This document shows, piece by piece, positions 52,596-61,551 of a stretch of 64,000 nt of DNA (within the stretch, counting starts at the first letter, position 1; each line of letters begins with the position of its first letter). The stretch comes from Sphingomonas panacis (GTDB lineage: Bacteria > Pseudomonadota > Alphaproteobacteria > Sphingomonadales > Sphingomonadaceae). A model generated the notes under the pieces. The model was not told where the DNA came from and ran no database searches. It saw only the letters and a list, made by a program, of their open reading frames with translations. The stretch is taken from the NCBI RefSeq assembly GCF_001717955.1, contig NZ_CP014168.1, positions 4,939,809-5,003,808 of the forward strand. The letters are read 5' to 3'. Both the position numbers and the translations under genes were made by a program.

Positions 52596-54389
52596 ATGCG
52601 TCTCGCGACCATCACCAACTGGGCTTACGGCATCACCGTTCTGCTGACTCTCGCGTCGGGCAGCACGATGTTGCTGGCTTCCTCCGCGCAGGACCGTGAG
52701 CGCGTGGCGATGAGCCAGCGCGCGGATCTCGACCAAGCGACGTCGACCATCGACGAGGATGTCGCGCAATTGAGCAGCCTCGCCCGCCAATTCGCGATCA
52801 GCGGCAGTCAGGCCGATCTGATCGCGTACCGCCGCGAATCAGAATCGTTAAAAGCGGTCGAGACGCGCACCGCCGCGATCCGCGATGTCGGCGCGACCCC
52901 CACAGAATTGCGATCGCTCCACGAGACATTGCACTGGGCCGACGCGCTGCGCGACGAACAGGCGGCGGCGATCGCGGCGCGCGCGCGCGGCGATCAGCAC
53001 GGCGCGGTCGCGATCCTGTTTTCGCCGGAATATGAGCGTGAGCTCGACCGCATCCAGTCGAGCGTCGAGCGCTTTCAGGAACGCATCGATCAGCGCACCG
53101 CCGCTGCCGTGGAGATCGCCGTCACGGCGTCGCAAACATGGCGGCGGGTGTCGGAGATCGTGCTGGGCCTCACCGGCTTCGTCTTCCTGTGCGTGTTGTT
53201 CTTCATATTCCGTCAGCGCGTGCTGCGTCCGGTGGTGCGGCTAAGCGATGTCGTCACCCGGCTCGCGGCGCAGGACTATGCCACCGAATGGCCGCAATAC
53301 CCGCAGGTCGACGAGATCGGCGACATGGCGCAGGCGCTTCGGGGCTTTCGCGAAAACGGCATCGTCCGGCAAAGGCTGGAGAAGGAGCGCGATGCCGATC
53401 GCGCCGTGCGCGATCTGCTGTCGCGGATGACGCAGCGGATGCAGCGCTGCGACACGGTGCAGGATCTCACCGGCGTGATCGAACGCTTCGCGCCCGAAGT
53501 CGCGCCGCGGCTGGCCGGCAGTTTCTATCTGTTCGACGCGGAGCGCAACGTGATGGCCGTCGCGGCGCACTGGCTCGGCCCGGTCCACTCGCGAGACGAA
53601 TTCGTACCGATGGCCTGCTGGGGGCTGCGTCGCGGCCGGCAGCACCGGCCGGCGGGCGACCATATCGACGTGCCGTGCGACCATGTCGCGCAGGATGGCG
53701 ATATTTTGGTCGACAGCATCTGCCTGCCGTTGATCGGCCAGAACGGCATGCTCGGCCTGCTGTACTTCGAACGCCGCACCGATACGGCGGAGATCGGCCC
53801 GGACGAGAATTACCTCAAGATGCTCGCCGAGAACGTCGGTCTCGCACTCGACAATCTGCGGCTGCGCGATGCGCTCCGCGCGATGGCGATGGTCGATCCG
53901 CTCACCGGCCTGTCGAACCGCCGACAGCTCGACACGGCGCTCGAGGCGAGTCTGTCGCACGCCGCCCGAACCAACACGCCGGTCAGTTGCGCTATGATCG
54001 ACGTCGATCATTTCAAGCGTTTCAACGACAACCACGGGCATGACGCCGGCGATGCGGTGCTGCGCGCGGTCGGCGAGGCGCTCAAGCGGTCGATCCGCAG
54101 CGAGGATCTGGCGTTCCGTTACGGCGGCGAGGAATTCCTGCTGCTCATGCCCGGGCTCGGCGTCGCCGATGCCCGCGCGCGGGCCGAGGACATCCGCCTG
54201 CGCATCGCGAGCCTGGCGGTCCGACACGATGACCGCGATCTCGGCCCCGTCACCGCCTCGATCGGCGTGGCCACTTGGCCCGAACAATGCGCCGCCGACC
54301 GCCTCGTGCGAGCCGCCGACGCTGCTCTGCTACGCGCGAAGCGCGGCGGCCGCGATCAAGTCGCGACGGTGCTAACGCGCGACACTTGA
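52596..54389 (+). CDS. Membrane diguanylate cyclase with HAMP, GAF and GGDEF domains
   Basis: 597 residues. Helix 1 (about 8-28) and helix 2 (about 185-208, VLGLTGFVFLCVLFFIF) flank a 150-residue helical periplasmic sensor region. A HAMP linker follows (RVLRPVVRLSDVVTRLAAQDYATEWPQ), then a GAF domain (about 275-420, QRMQRCDTVQDLTGVIERFAPEVAPRLAG...), and a GGDEF domain at about 430-590 with the active loop RYGGEEFLLLMPG and metal-binding MIDVDHFKRFND. No RxxD inhibitory site was seen just before GGEEF. It should make cyclic-di-GMP in response to a periplasmic signal. Confidence 0.9.
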   Translation: MRLATITNWAYGITVLLTLASGSTMLLASSAQDRERVAMSQRADLDQATSTIDEDVAQLSSLARQFAISGSQADLIAYRRESESLKAVETRTAAIRDVGATPTELRSLHETLHWADALRDEQAAAIAARARGDQHGAVAILFSPEYERELDRIQSSVERFQERIDQRTAAAVEIAVTASQTWRRVSEIVLGLTGFVFLCVLFFIFRQRVLRPVVRLSDVVTRLAAQDYATEWPQYPQVDEIGDMAQALRGFRENGIVRQRLEKERDADRAVRDLLSRMTQRMQRCDTVQDLTGVIERFAPEVAPRLAGSFYLFDAERNVMAVAAHWLGPVHSRDEFVPMACWGLRRGRQHRPAGDHIDVPCDHVAQDGDILVDSICLPLIGQNGMLGLLYFERRTDTAEIGPDENYLKMLAENVGLALDNLRLRDALRAMAMVDPLTGLSNRRQLDTALEASLSHAARTNTPVSCAMIDVDHFKRFNDNHGHDAGDAVLRAVGEALKRSIRSEDLAFRYGGEEFLLLMPGLGVADARARAEDIRLRIASLAVRHDDRDLGPVTASIGVATWPEQCAADRLVRAADAALLRAKRGGRDQVATVLTRDT

Positions 54390-54421
54390 TCTCGCGCGCT
54401 TTTCCGGGAAACGCGGGCGCG

Positions 54422-55099
54422 ATGACCCAGAACCCCATTCCCTACGCCGACCGCCGCTTCGACGCGCTCCTGTTCGACATGGACGGCACCTTGCTGACCT
54501 CGATCGAATCGGCCGAACGCGTCTGGTCGCGCTGGCTGACGCACCACGGGTTCGACCCGGTCGAGATTCTGCCGCGTATCCACGGCGTCCAGACGCTCGA
54601 GACCATTCGACGGCTCGACATCCCCGGCATCGACCCGCAACAGGAAGCCGACTGGATCGCGCGCGAGGAACTCGCCGATCTCGACGGCGTCCGCGCGATC
54701 GAAGGCGCGGCCGAGTTCGTCGCCCGCTTGCCGCATGACGGCTGGGCGATCGTCACCTCCGCCACCCGCCCGCTCGCTGAGGCGCGGCTGGCGGCAGCCG
54801 GGCTGGTGCCGCCGCCTTTGTTCATCACCGCCGAGGACATTGCACGCGGCAAGCCAGCGCCCGATTGCTATATCGCGGCGGCGCGCCGGCTCGGCGTCGC
54901 GGTGACGCAATGTCTCGTCTTCGAGGATGCACCCGCCGGAATCGCCTCCGGCCGATCGGCGGGCGCCGAGGTCGTGGTCATCACCGCGACGCATACGCAC
55001 CCGCTCACGACCGAATATCCACACATCCGCGACTATCGCGGCCTCACCGCCGCGCATACCGACGGCGGGCTGATGCTTCAGGTCCGCACGGCGATTTAG
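54422..55099 (+). CDS. HAD-family (subfamily IA) sugar-phosphate-type phosphatase
   Basis: 225 residues. The catalytic DxD motif is in ALLFDMDGTLLTSIESAERVW, the cap is helical (class I), VTSATRPLAEARL holds the second motif (Ser/Thr), and GKPAPDCYIAAARRLGV with FEDAPAGIASGRSAGAEVVVITATHTH supplies the lysine and late acid. This pattern is closest to sugar-phosphatase and beta-phosphoglucomutase-like HADs. It starts 32 bp after the diguanylate cyclase stop, so the two may be co-transcribed. The substrate is not predictable. Confidence 0.85.
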   Translation: MTQNPIPYADRRFDALLFDMDGTLLTSIESAERVWSRWLTHHGFDPVEILPRIHGVQTLETIRRLDIPGIDPQQEADWIAREELADLDGVRAIEGAAEFVARLPHDGWAIVTSATRPLAEARLAAAGLVPPPLFITAEDIARGKPAPDCYIAAARRLGVAVTQCLVFEDAPAGIASGRSAGAEVVVITATHTHPLTTEYPHIRDYRGLTAAHTDGGLMLQVRTAI

Positions 55100-55246
55100 C
55101 CGGTTCCGCGTACCAACCGGCGCTTGTGCTGCCCCGCATGTTCGCGCTACCATCGCCGCACGTTCAACCGTGATCGCAGCAGGCCCGAGAGCTTGCGCAA
55201 TGAGACAGCCGGGAACGTCCGGCGCTCCAGTGAGAGGATACGCCCG

Positions 55247-56383
55247 ATGGATCTAGGACGCCGCGACTTCCTGCTTTCCGCCGCGATCGGCTCGATCGTT
55301 CCCGTCGCGCTGACACCGCACGCGCTTGCTCAAGGAATGCCAGCGCCCAAGCCGGGCGAGCGCAAGCTCGGCTATGCCATCGTCGGGCTTGGCACCTACG
55401 GTCTTGGCGTCATCATCCCGCAATTCGTCAACTGCACGCACAGCCGGCTCGTGGCCGTCGTCACCGGCGATGCCGCCAAGGGCCGCAAGGTCGCCGCCGA
55501 ACATGGCCTCAGCGACAAGGCAGTCTATTCCTACGCCACTTTCGACAGCATCCGCGACAATCCCGATGTCGATATCGTCTATGTCTGCCTGCCCAATTCG
55601 ATGCACGCCGAATATACGATCCGCGCGGCCAAGGCTGGCAAGCATGTGATGTGCGAAAAGCCGATGGCCATCTCCGTCGCCGAATGCGAATCAATGATCG
55701 CAGCGTGCAAGGCCGCGAAGCGCAAGCTGATGATCGGCTATCGCTGCCATTTCGAGGCGTTCAACCTCGAAGCGATGCGGCTGGCGCGCGCCGGGGCCGC
55801 CGGCAAGATCCGCTACGTTCGCAGCGAGCATGGGTTCGTGCAGCGCGACCCGTCGAAATGGCGGCTCAAGCGCGCGCTGGCGGGCGGCGGCTCGCTGATG
55901 GACATGGGCGTCTATTCGCTCCAGGCGGCGCGTTACATGACCGGCGAGGAACCCATCGCGGTGACCGCGCGCGAATCGACCGACCGGAGCGATCCGCGCT
56001 TCCACGAGGTCGAGGATATGATCGAGTGGACGCTCGAATTCCCATCGGGCGCGATCGCCGGTTGCCAGTCGATGTACAGCGCCAACCAGAACCACATCCT
56101 GCTGATGGGCGACACCGGCCGGATCGAGCTGGAGCCCGCAACCCGCTATGACGGCAACCATATGTGGACCGGCCGCGACGGACGCGAACGCGAGCTGACC
56201 CCGCCGCCGGGGCCGCGCGCGACTCAGTTCGCCGGCCAGCTCGATCACCTCGCCGAGTGCATCCTCACCGGACGCGAGCCGATCGTATCAGGCGAAGAGG
56301 GGCTGCGCGATATGCGGATCGTGGAGGCGATCTACCGCTCGGCCCGCGAAGGCCGCACGATCCGGCTGGACGGTCGCGCATGA
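55247..56383 (+). CDS. Tat-exported Gfo/Idh/MocA oxidoreductase (glucose-fructose oxidoreductase-like)
   Basis: 378 residues from ATG 55247. The start carries a twin-arginine signal (GRRDFLLSAAIGS...ALAQGM), so folded protein with bound cofactor is exported. The NAD(P)-binding Rossmann fold begins YAIVGLGTYGLGVIIPQF, then CVCLPNSMHAEYTIRAAKAGKHVMCEKPMAISVAECE with the family EKP motif, and YRCHFEAFNLEAMRLARAG with the catalytic-site residues of the GFOR type. Such periplasmic enzymes oxidise or interconvert sugars with a tightly held nicotinamide cofactor. It is the first gene of a three-gene operon; the next start overlaps its stop (ATGA). Confidence 0.88.
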   Translation: MDLGRRDFLLSAAIGSIVPVALTPHALAQGMPAPKPGERKLGYAIVGLGTYGLGVIIPQFVNCTHSRLVAVVTGDAAKGRKVAAEHGLSDKAVYSYATFDSIRDNPDVDIVYVCLPNSMHAEYTIRAAKAGKHVMCEKPMAISVAECESMIAACKAAKRKLMIGYRCHFEAFNLEAMRLARAGAAGKIRYVRSEHGFVQRDPSKWRLKRALAGGGSLMDMGVYSLQAARYMTGEEPIAVTARESTDRSDPRFHEVEDMIEWTLEFPSGAIAGCQSMYSANQNHILLMGDTGRIELEPATRYDGNHMWTGRDGRERELTPPPGPRATQFAGQLDHLAECILTGREPIVSGEEGLRDMRIVEAIYRSAREGRTIRLDGRA

Positions 56384-56868
56384 GCCCGCTCGGCGCAACC
56401 GCCGCCTTGGCGCTGCTCGCCACCGCAGCGCCAATCCTCGCCCAGACGCCGCCGACCGATCCGACCGGCCTCGCCAAGGCCGCCGACATTCAGGCGCAGG
56501 TCGCGACGATGGCGCGCGAGATGAAGCCGGGGCAGAATTTCGCGTGGCGGCCGCTGCTCCGCGATGGCGCGACGACCGCGGCACTCGAATATTGGACGGC
56601 GCCGGGCAAGCCTGCGGTTCACCCAACCGACGCCGAATATACCACCGTCATCGAAGGCGCGGGGACGCTTGTCTCCGGCGGCCGGATGATCGACCCCGTC
56701 ACCACCAAGTCGGGGATGATCGAAGGCAGCCGGATCGAGGGCGGCACCACCCGCGATCTCAAGCCCGGCGACGTGATCTTGATTCCGGCGGGCATTCCAC
56801 ACTGGTTCGGCATCACCGGCGGCAAGTTGGTGTTGCTCGGGATGAAGCTGGCCCGGCCGGCGAAGTGA
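56380..56868 (+). CDS. Exported small cupin-domain protein
   Basis: 162 residues from ATG 56380, overlapping the oxidoreductase stop. A signal peptide covers 1-22 (ending ILAQTP). A single cupin fold covers about 60-160: a first motif near KPAVHPTDAEYTTVIEGAGTLVSGG and a second near LKPGDVILIPAGIPHWFGI, with histidines suited to metal binding. In this operon it may act on, or bind, the oxidised sugar made by the upstream enzyme. The next gene overlaps its stop (GTGA). Confidence 0.82.
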   Translation: MSPLGATAALALLATAAPILAQTPPTDPTGLAKAADIQAQVATMAREMKPGQNFAWRPLLRDGATTAALEYWTAPGKPAVHPTDAEYTTVIEGAGTLVSGGRMIDPVTTKSGMIEGSRIEGGTTRDLKPGDVILIPAGIPHWFGITGGKLVLLGMKLARPAK

Positions 56869-57878
56869 GCGCGTACCCGATCGACCGACGCGGCTTCATC
56901 GCCGCCGGCGCGGCGCTGGTCGCAACGCCGGGCTTTGCCGCCGCCCCCGCCCCGGAGGTTCGCCGGCTGTCCCCTGCCCTCGACCGGATCATCGCGCCGG
57001 GCAGCACCGTGGAGACGATCGCCACCGGCATTCGCTGGGCGGAAGGGCCGTTGTGGGTGCCGGGCACCGGACTGTTGTTCTCGGACCCGCCCGCCAACCT
57101 CATGCGCCTGTGGACTCGCAAAGGCGGTGTGGTGCCGTTCCTGTCGCCGTCGGGTGCGGCGGGCACCGATCCGAAGCTCGTGCGTGAGCCGGGGTCGAAC
57201 GGGCTGGCGCTTGCGCATGATGGCGCGCTGCTGATCGCCAACAGCGGCGGGCGCAGCATCGACCGAGTCGATCTCAAGACCCGGCGGCGCAATGTGCTGG
57301 TCGATCGCTTCGAAGGCGCACGCTTCAACAGCCCCAACGATCTGCACGTCGCGCGCGGTGGCGCGATCTATTTCACCGATCCGCCCTACGGCTTCGCCGA
57401 CGGCGACACCTCGCCGCTCAGGGAAGCCAAGCAGAACGGCGTCTATCGCTGGTCGCCGGATGGTAAGGTTGCGCTGATCGACGGCACATTGACTCGCCCC
57501 AACGGCGTGGCGCTGTCGCCCGACGAACGCCGGCTCTACGTCTCGGTGTCGGACGAGACAGCGCCGCGCATCATGGTCTATGATCTCGACGCACACGGCA
57601 TGCCGACCGCATCCCGCATATGGCTCGATGCCGCGCCGATGCGTGCCGGCAATGCGCCCGGGCTGCCCGACGGCATGAAGGTCGCGCCGAGCGGGATTTT
57701 GTTCTGCTCGGTGCCCGGCGGCATGATGGTGCTGACCCCGCAAGCCGAGCCGCTCGGCCTGATCGTATCGGGCAAGGCGATCGCCAATTGCGCCTTCGGG
57801 GAGGACGGCGCGACGCTGTTCATGACCGCCAGCGATCGGGTGCTCCGCCTGAGGCTGCGCGCGGGCGCGGGCGCGTGA
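56865..57878 (+). CDS. Tat-exported SMP-30/gluconolactonase-type lactonase
   Basis: 337 residues from GTG 56865. A twin-arginine-like signal (DRRGFIAAGAALVATPGFAAA) is followed by a six-bladed propeller: IRWAEGPLWVPGTGLLFSDPPANLMRLW, EPGSNGLALAHDGALLIANSGGRSI, FNSPNDLHVARGGAIYFTDPPYGF and LTRPNGVALSPDERRLYVS. The glutamate of AEGP, the asparagines of SPND and RPNG, and SPDE fit the calcium-lactonase site. It would hydrolyse sugar lactones made by the oxidoreductase two genes upstream, so the operon is a periplasmic sugar-oxidation pathway. Confidence 0.87.
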   Translation: MSAYPIDRRGFIAAGAALVATPGFAAAPAPEVRRLSPALDRIIAPGSTVETIATGIRWAEGPLWVPGTGLLFSDPPANLMRLWTRKGGVVPFLSPSGAAGTDPKLVREPGSNGLALAHDGALLIANSGGRSIDRVDLKTRRRNVLVDRFEGARFNSPNDLHVARGGAIYFTDPPYGFADGDTSPLREAKQNGVYRWSPDGKVALIDGTLTRPNGVALSPDERRLYVSVSDETAPRIMVYDLDAHGMPTASRIWLDAAPMRAGNAPGLPDGMKVAPSGILFCSVPGGMMVLTPQAEPLGLIVSGKAIANCAFGEDGATLFMTASDRVLRLRLRAGAGA

Positions 57879-57948
57879 CCGGAACATCCCCGGCATCATG
57901 CGCGCTTAAGGACCACGAGCCATCCGGCGAACCGAACGAGGGCAAAGC

Positions 57949-58221
57949 ATGACCGAAGCAAGCTGGGGCGACACCACCAAGACCCCGACGATCGAGTGGC
58001 GGATGAGCGCGTCGCTCGAAAACGTGCCGCGTGGCGATAACGACGTGGCCGAGGTCACCAGCCTCGAACGGGCGGTTCGCGCATGGCTGGACCTCGACCC
58101 CGCCCATCGCGTGGCAGCGACGCTCACCCCCGAACGCCCGATCCAGCTCGACGGCGTCGCCACGGCATCGTTCGAAGGCGAAGGGATTGCGGTGCTGGCG
58201 GAACGCCTGCCCGCCCAGTAA
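57949..58221 (+). CDS. Small soluble protein, function unknown
   Basis: 90 residues. It starts 70 bp after the lactonase stop. The sequence is polar with a conserved-looking core (NDVAEVTSLERAVRAWLDLDPAHRVAATLTPERPIQLDGV) and no signal peptide or membrane helix. I do not recognise a family. Clear codon structure and a position just before a convergent hairpin support it as a real gene. Confidence 0.55.
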   Translation: MTEASWGDTTKTPTIEWRMSASLENVPRGDNDVAEVTSLERAVRAWLDLDPAHRVAATLTPERPIQLDGVATASFEGEGIAVLAERLPAQ

Positions 58222-58233
58222 GCCCCGACATAG

Positions 58234-58248
58234 GCGCCGCCGCGGCGC
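58234..58248. terminator. Possible weak terminator between convergent genes
   Basis: GCGCCG-CCG-CGGCGC forms a short 6-bp hairpin in the 35-bp gap between the small unknown gene and dctD. There is no U-tract, so it is only a candidate. Confidence 0.3.
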
Positions 58249-58256
58249 ACGCACGG

Positions 58257-59567
58257 CTACTTCCGATAATCGCCGATCTCGATGCCGTGCCGGTTGAGCT
58301 TGTCGTAGAAGGTCTTCCTCGGCAGTTCGAGTTCGGTCATCGCCGATCGTGCGTCCCCGCTCGTTCGCTCCAGAACCCGTCGGATCACTGCGGCTTCGAA
58401 CCGCTCCACCTGTTGGCTGAGCGCCATCCGCTCGCCCGCGTCGGGGACATCGGCCTGCATGCCGAGCACGGCGCGCTTGGCGAAATTGGCGAGTTCGCGG
58501 ACATTGCCGGGCCAGTCGTGGTCGGCCAGATAGGCGCGGGCTTCCGGGCCGAGACGCGGTACGTCGCGCTTCATCTGGTCGGCCGCCTGGTGCAGCAGAT
58601 ACCCGAACAGCAAGGGGATATCGGCGCGGCGTTCGCGCAGCGGCGGAATGCGCAACCGCACCATGTCGAGCCGGTAGAGCAGATCGGCGCGGAACCGCCC
58701 CTCGGCGACGCTCGTCTCGATCCCCGGCTTGGTCGCGGCGATCACGCGCAAGTCCACCGATTGCGGTCGCTCTGCGCCGACCGGCAGGATCTCGCGCTCC
58801 TCCAGCACCCGCAGCAGCGCGCCCTGCAACCACGCCGGGCTGCTCTCGATCTCGTCGAGGAACAGCGACCCTTTGTCGGCACGGGCGATCCGGCCCGATT
58901 GCGTTGTCCGGCTATGCGCCTGTCCGAACAAATCCACCTCGGCGATCGCATCGGGTAGCGCGGCGCAGTTGATCGCGACGAAAGCGCGGCCGCGCCGCCG
59001 GCTCCAGCGGTGCAGCAGCGTCGCGACCAGTTCCTTGCCGGTGCCGGTCTCGCCTTCGATCAGGATATCGACATCGGCATCGGCGACTTGGCGCATATTG
59101 TCGCGCAGGCGGATCATCGCCGGGGTCTCGCCGATCAGCACCTCGCCGGTCGCGCTGTCGTCGGCAGCGGCGCGCAGGCGGCGATTGTCGAGCACGAGCC
59201 GCCGCATCTCCAGCGCGCGCCGCGCCGATGCGATCAGATGATCGGTGGCGAACGGCTTGGCGATGAAATCGAACGCACCCGCCTTGAGCGCGGACACCGC
59301 CATCGGCACGTCGCCGTGCCCGGTCATCAGGATCACCGGGATTTCATGGTCGATCGCTGCGATCCGCCGGAACAGTTCGATCCCGTCCATGCGCGGCATG
59401 CGAATGTCCGAGACGACCGCGCCATCAAAGCCGGCCGACAGACGCGCGAGCGCGGATGCGCCGTCGGCGAACGGCTCGACCGGCATATCGGCGAGTTGAA
59501 AGGACTGCACGAGCGCGGTGCGCAACGCATCGTCGTCATCGATCAGCAGGATCGGAATGGCGCTCAT
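58257..59567 (-). CDS. dctD: DctD-type response regulator lacking the GAFTGA loop
   Basis: 436 residues from ATG 59567, which overlaps the dctB stop (ATGA). The receiver domain has its acid pocket at about 10-12, phospho-acceptor D54 in VVSDIRMPRMDG, and K104. The AAA+ domain has Walker A (GETGTGKE, 172-179), Walker B (GSLFLDEIE, 233-241), and the arginine-finger-type RFRADLLYRLDMVRLRIPPLRERRADIP. Between LFG and LFLDE the usual GAFTGA-bearing loop is missing: the sequence is QAHSRTTQSGRIARADKGS, about five residues shorter. That loop is required to contact sigma-54, so activation here may not use sigma-54. A Fis-type helix-turn-helix (MTELELPRKTFYDKLNRHGI) ends the protein. It probably controls dctA. 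Confidence 0.88.
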   Translation of the reverse strand: MSAIPILLIDDDDALRTALVQSFQLADMPVEPFADGASALARLSAGFDGAVVSDIRMPRMDGIELFRRIAAIDHEIPVILMTGHGDVPMAVSALKAGAFDFIAKPFATDHLIASARRALEMRRLVLDNRRLRAAADDSATGEVLIGETPAMIRLRDNMRQVADADVDILIEGETGTGKELVATLLHRWSRRRGRAFVAINCAALPDAIAEVDLFGQAHSRTTQSGRIARADKGSLFLDEIESSPAWLQGALLRVLEEREILPVGAERPQSVDLRVIAATKPGIETSVAEGRFRADLLYRLDMVRLRIPPLRERRADIPLLFGYLLHQAADQMKRDVPRLGPEARAYLADHDWPGNVRELANFAKRAVLGMQADVPDAGERMALSQQVERFEAAVIRRVLERTSGDARSAMTELELPRKTFYDKLNRHGIEIGDYRK

Positions 59568-61341
59568 GCGGAGGCCAACGTCATGCGGAACAGGGTATGA
59601 TCTTCGCCGGCGACATGGTCGAGCGTACCGCCGAATTCGATCACGATGTCGCGGGCGATGTGGAGGCCGAGGCCCAACCCGCCCGCCTTGGTGGTGGCAA
59701 ACGGCATGAACAATTGGTCGGCGATGGCCGGATCGATCCCCCCGCCGCTGTCGAGAACATCGACGATGATGCCGGTCGTCGCGCTGCGCGAGGGCGACGA
59801 CGACCCACGGATCGGGCTGGCCCCGCACCGCCTCCAATGCGTTGGTGAGCAGGTTGACCAGCACCTGTTCCAGCCGCACGCGCCCCGCCCGTACCATCAG
59901 CGCCGGATCTGGAGTCGGCAGGTCGAGCCGCACCCCGGCGCTGCGGAACTGATCGCCGACCAGCAGGCGCACGCCTTCGATGACCTGCACCAGCGGCAAC
60001 GGGCCGATCGTGCCGACGCCACGCCGTGCATAGCGGCGCAGTTGCGCGGTGATGCTCCGATCCGGTCGGTCATCGCGACGATCTCGCGCAGGTTGGTCGC
60101 GGCACGATCGGGCTGGGCACGATCCAGAAAGGCGGCGGCATTTTCGGCGAAGGCGCGGATCGTCGCGACCGGCTGGTTGATCTCATGCGCGACACCCGCC
60201 GAAATCGTACCGAGCGTGCCCAGCCGATTGGCATGCGCGAGTTTCCTCTCGCGCCTGACGGTACCGGCGGTCGGCGATGGCGCGCGCCTCCATCTCGCGG
60301 GCGAGATCGGCGGTACGCAGCGCCACCTCCTGCTCCAGCCGCGGCGCGTGCCGCGCTGGCGCGACGGCGGCGTGCGAGCGCCCAGACGAGCGCGGCGACC
60401 AGCAGCGACAGCAGCACCGCGAACAGGATCGCGGCGACCTCGGCACGCTGCCGCGCTGCCTTCAGCGCCGCGTCCATCGGCTCGATATGGTAGAGCCGCC
60501 AGCCAGATACGGGCACGGGCAGGCTCGCCGTCATCGCCTGCGCTCCGTCGCGCATCGTGGTGAGGCCATCGTCAGCGATGGTGATGCCGAGCGGCGTCAG
60601 CGGCGCCCCGCCGAATTGGAGCGCGGCCGTGATCTGCGCCTTGCGCGCCGGCGCGATCGCATGGAGCGCGCGAAACCGGAGCGACGCATCGCTGCTGAGC
60701 AACAGCACGCCATTGGCATCGGTCACGAAGCTGAGCGCCTGTCCGTCGCGCCACGCCCGTTCGATCGGGTCGAACTCGACCTTGACGACGATCACGCCCG
60801 ATCGGGCCGCCGCCGTCCTCGATACGCCGCGAGAGATACAGACCGGGCCGACCGCTGACCGTTCCCAGCGCGAAATATTCGCCACCGCCCTTGCTCCAGC
60901 CCAGCCGATAATATGGGCGGAAGCTGTAATCCTGCCCGACGAAGCTGGTCGGCAGGCGCGCGTTGGACGCGGCGATCGTCCGGCCATTGCGATCGAGCGC
61001 GAAGATCGCCGCCGCCCCCGTCCGGTCCTTGAGCAGCGCCAGCTTGTCGTTGAGCGCCGGGTCGATCCGGCTGGATCGTAGCGCCACGCGCAGGTCGGGA
61101 TATTTCGCCCAGCACGGCGGGCAACAGGCGGAATTTCTGAAGCTCCGATTCGAGCAGGCGCAACACCGCACGCGTCTGCTGCGTGGTTTCCTCACGTTCG
61201 GCCTGGATGACTTGCGTGCGTAGCGCGAGGTTATAGCGATCCAGGAACAGCGCCGTCGCACCGGCAATCGCGACGATCGCCAAAAGCGCCGGCGCGATTA
61301 CGGCGACTCCACGCGAGCAGGGAAGCGGAACGGCGCATCAT
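59564..61341 (-). pseudogene. dctB: DctB-type C4-dicarboxylate sensor kinase with about seven frameshifts
   Basis: No single frame spans the gene, but reading across frames gives a complete DctB: an N-terminal helix (LLAIVAIAGATALFLDRY), a periplasmic PAS-type sensor (RIDPALNDKLALLKDRTGAAAIFALDRNGRTIAASN), a second helix ([19 protein letters not shown]), a coiled coil ([16 protein letters not shown]), an H-box ([17 protein letters not shown]) and a kinase domain (NLLTNALEAV, DVLDSGGGIDP, GGLGLGLHIA). Single-base indels are needed near 61308, 61104, 60798, 60341, 60246, 60053 and 59775, most in short homopolymers. The segments between are undamaged, so these are sequencing errors or very recent lesions. 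The ATG pair at 61338-61341 overlaps a palindrome. Confidence 0.83.
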
Positions 61342-61360
61342 TGTGTGGATTACCACACAA
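61341..61360. promoter_or_regulatory. Palindrome 1 in the dctB-dctA gap, candidate DctD site
   Basis: TTGTGTGG-ATTA-CCACACAA is a perfect 8-bp inverted repeat. It resembles the GTGCGGAAATCCGCAC-type upstream activator sites of rhizobial DctD. It overlaps the likely dctB start, so binding here could also repress dctB. Confidence 0.6.
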
Positions 61361-61374
61361 AAGCGGATGTGACG

Positions 61375-61390
61375 ATGTGATAATCCACAT
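61375..61390. promoter_or_regulatory. Palindrome 2 in the dctB-dctA gap, candidate DctD site
   Basis: ATGTG-ATAATC-CACAT is an inverted repeat with the same GTG/CAC core as palindrome 1. The centres are 32 bp apart, about three helical turns, so both face the same side. S. meliloti DctD is known to bind paired sites upstream of dctA. No -24/-12 sigma-54 promoter was seen between here and dctA. Confidence 0.55.
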
Positions 61391-61551
61391 AAATCATTGC
61401 TATTCCGGCGAACAAATCGCACATTCCCCGTTGCTTAACAGTATGTTAGCGATTTTACGCGCGACATATTGGCCTCGCCCCGTTTTGGCCCCACCCTCTC
61501 CGAAGCCGCAAACAAAAAGCCAGCGGCGGCAATGGAGCAGGAGCAACCGCC

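Noticed and set aside
61391..61551. Sigma-54 (-24/-12) promoter for dctA
   Set aside because: I looked for TGGCAC-N5-TTGCA-like spacing (GG-N10-GC) and found no acceptable match.
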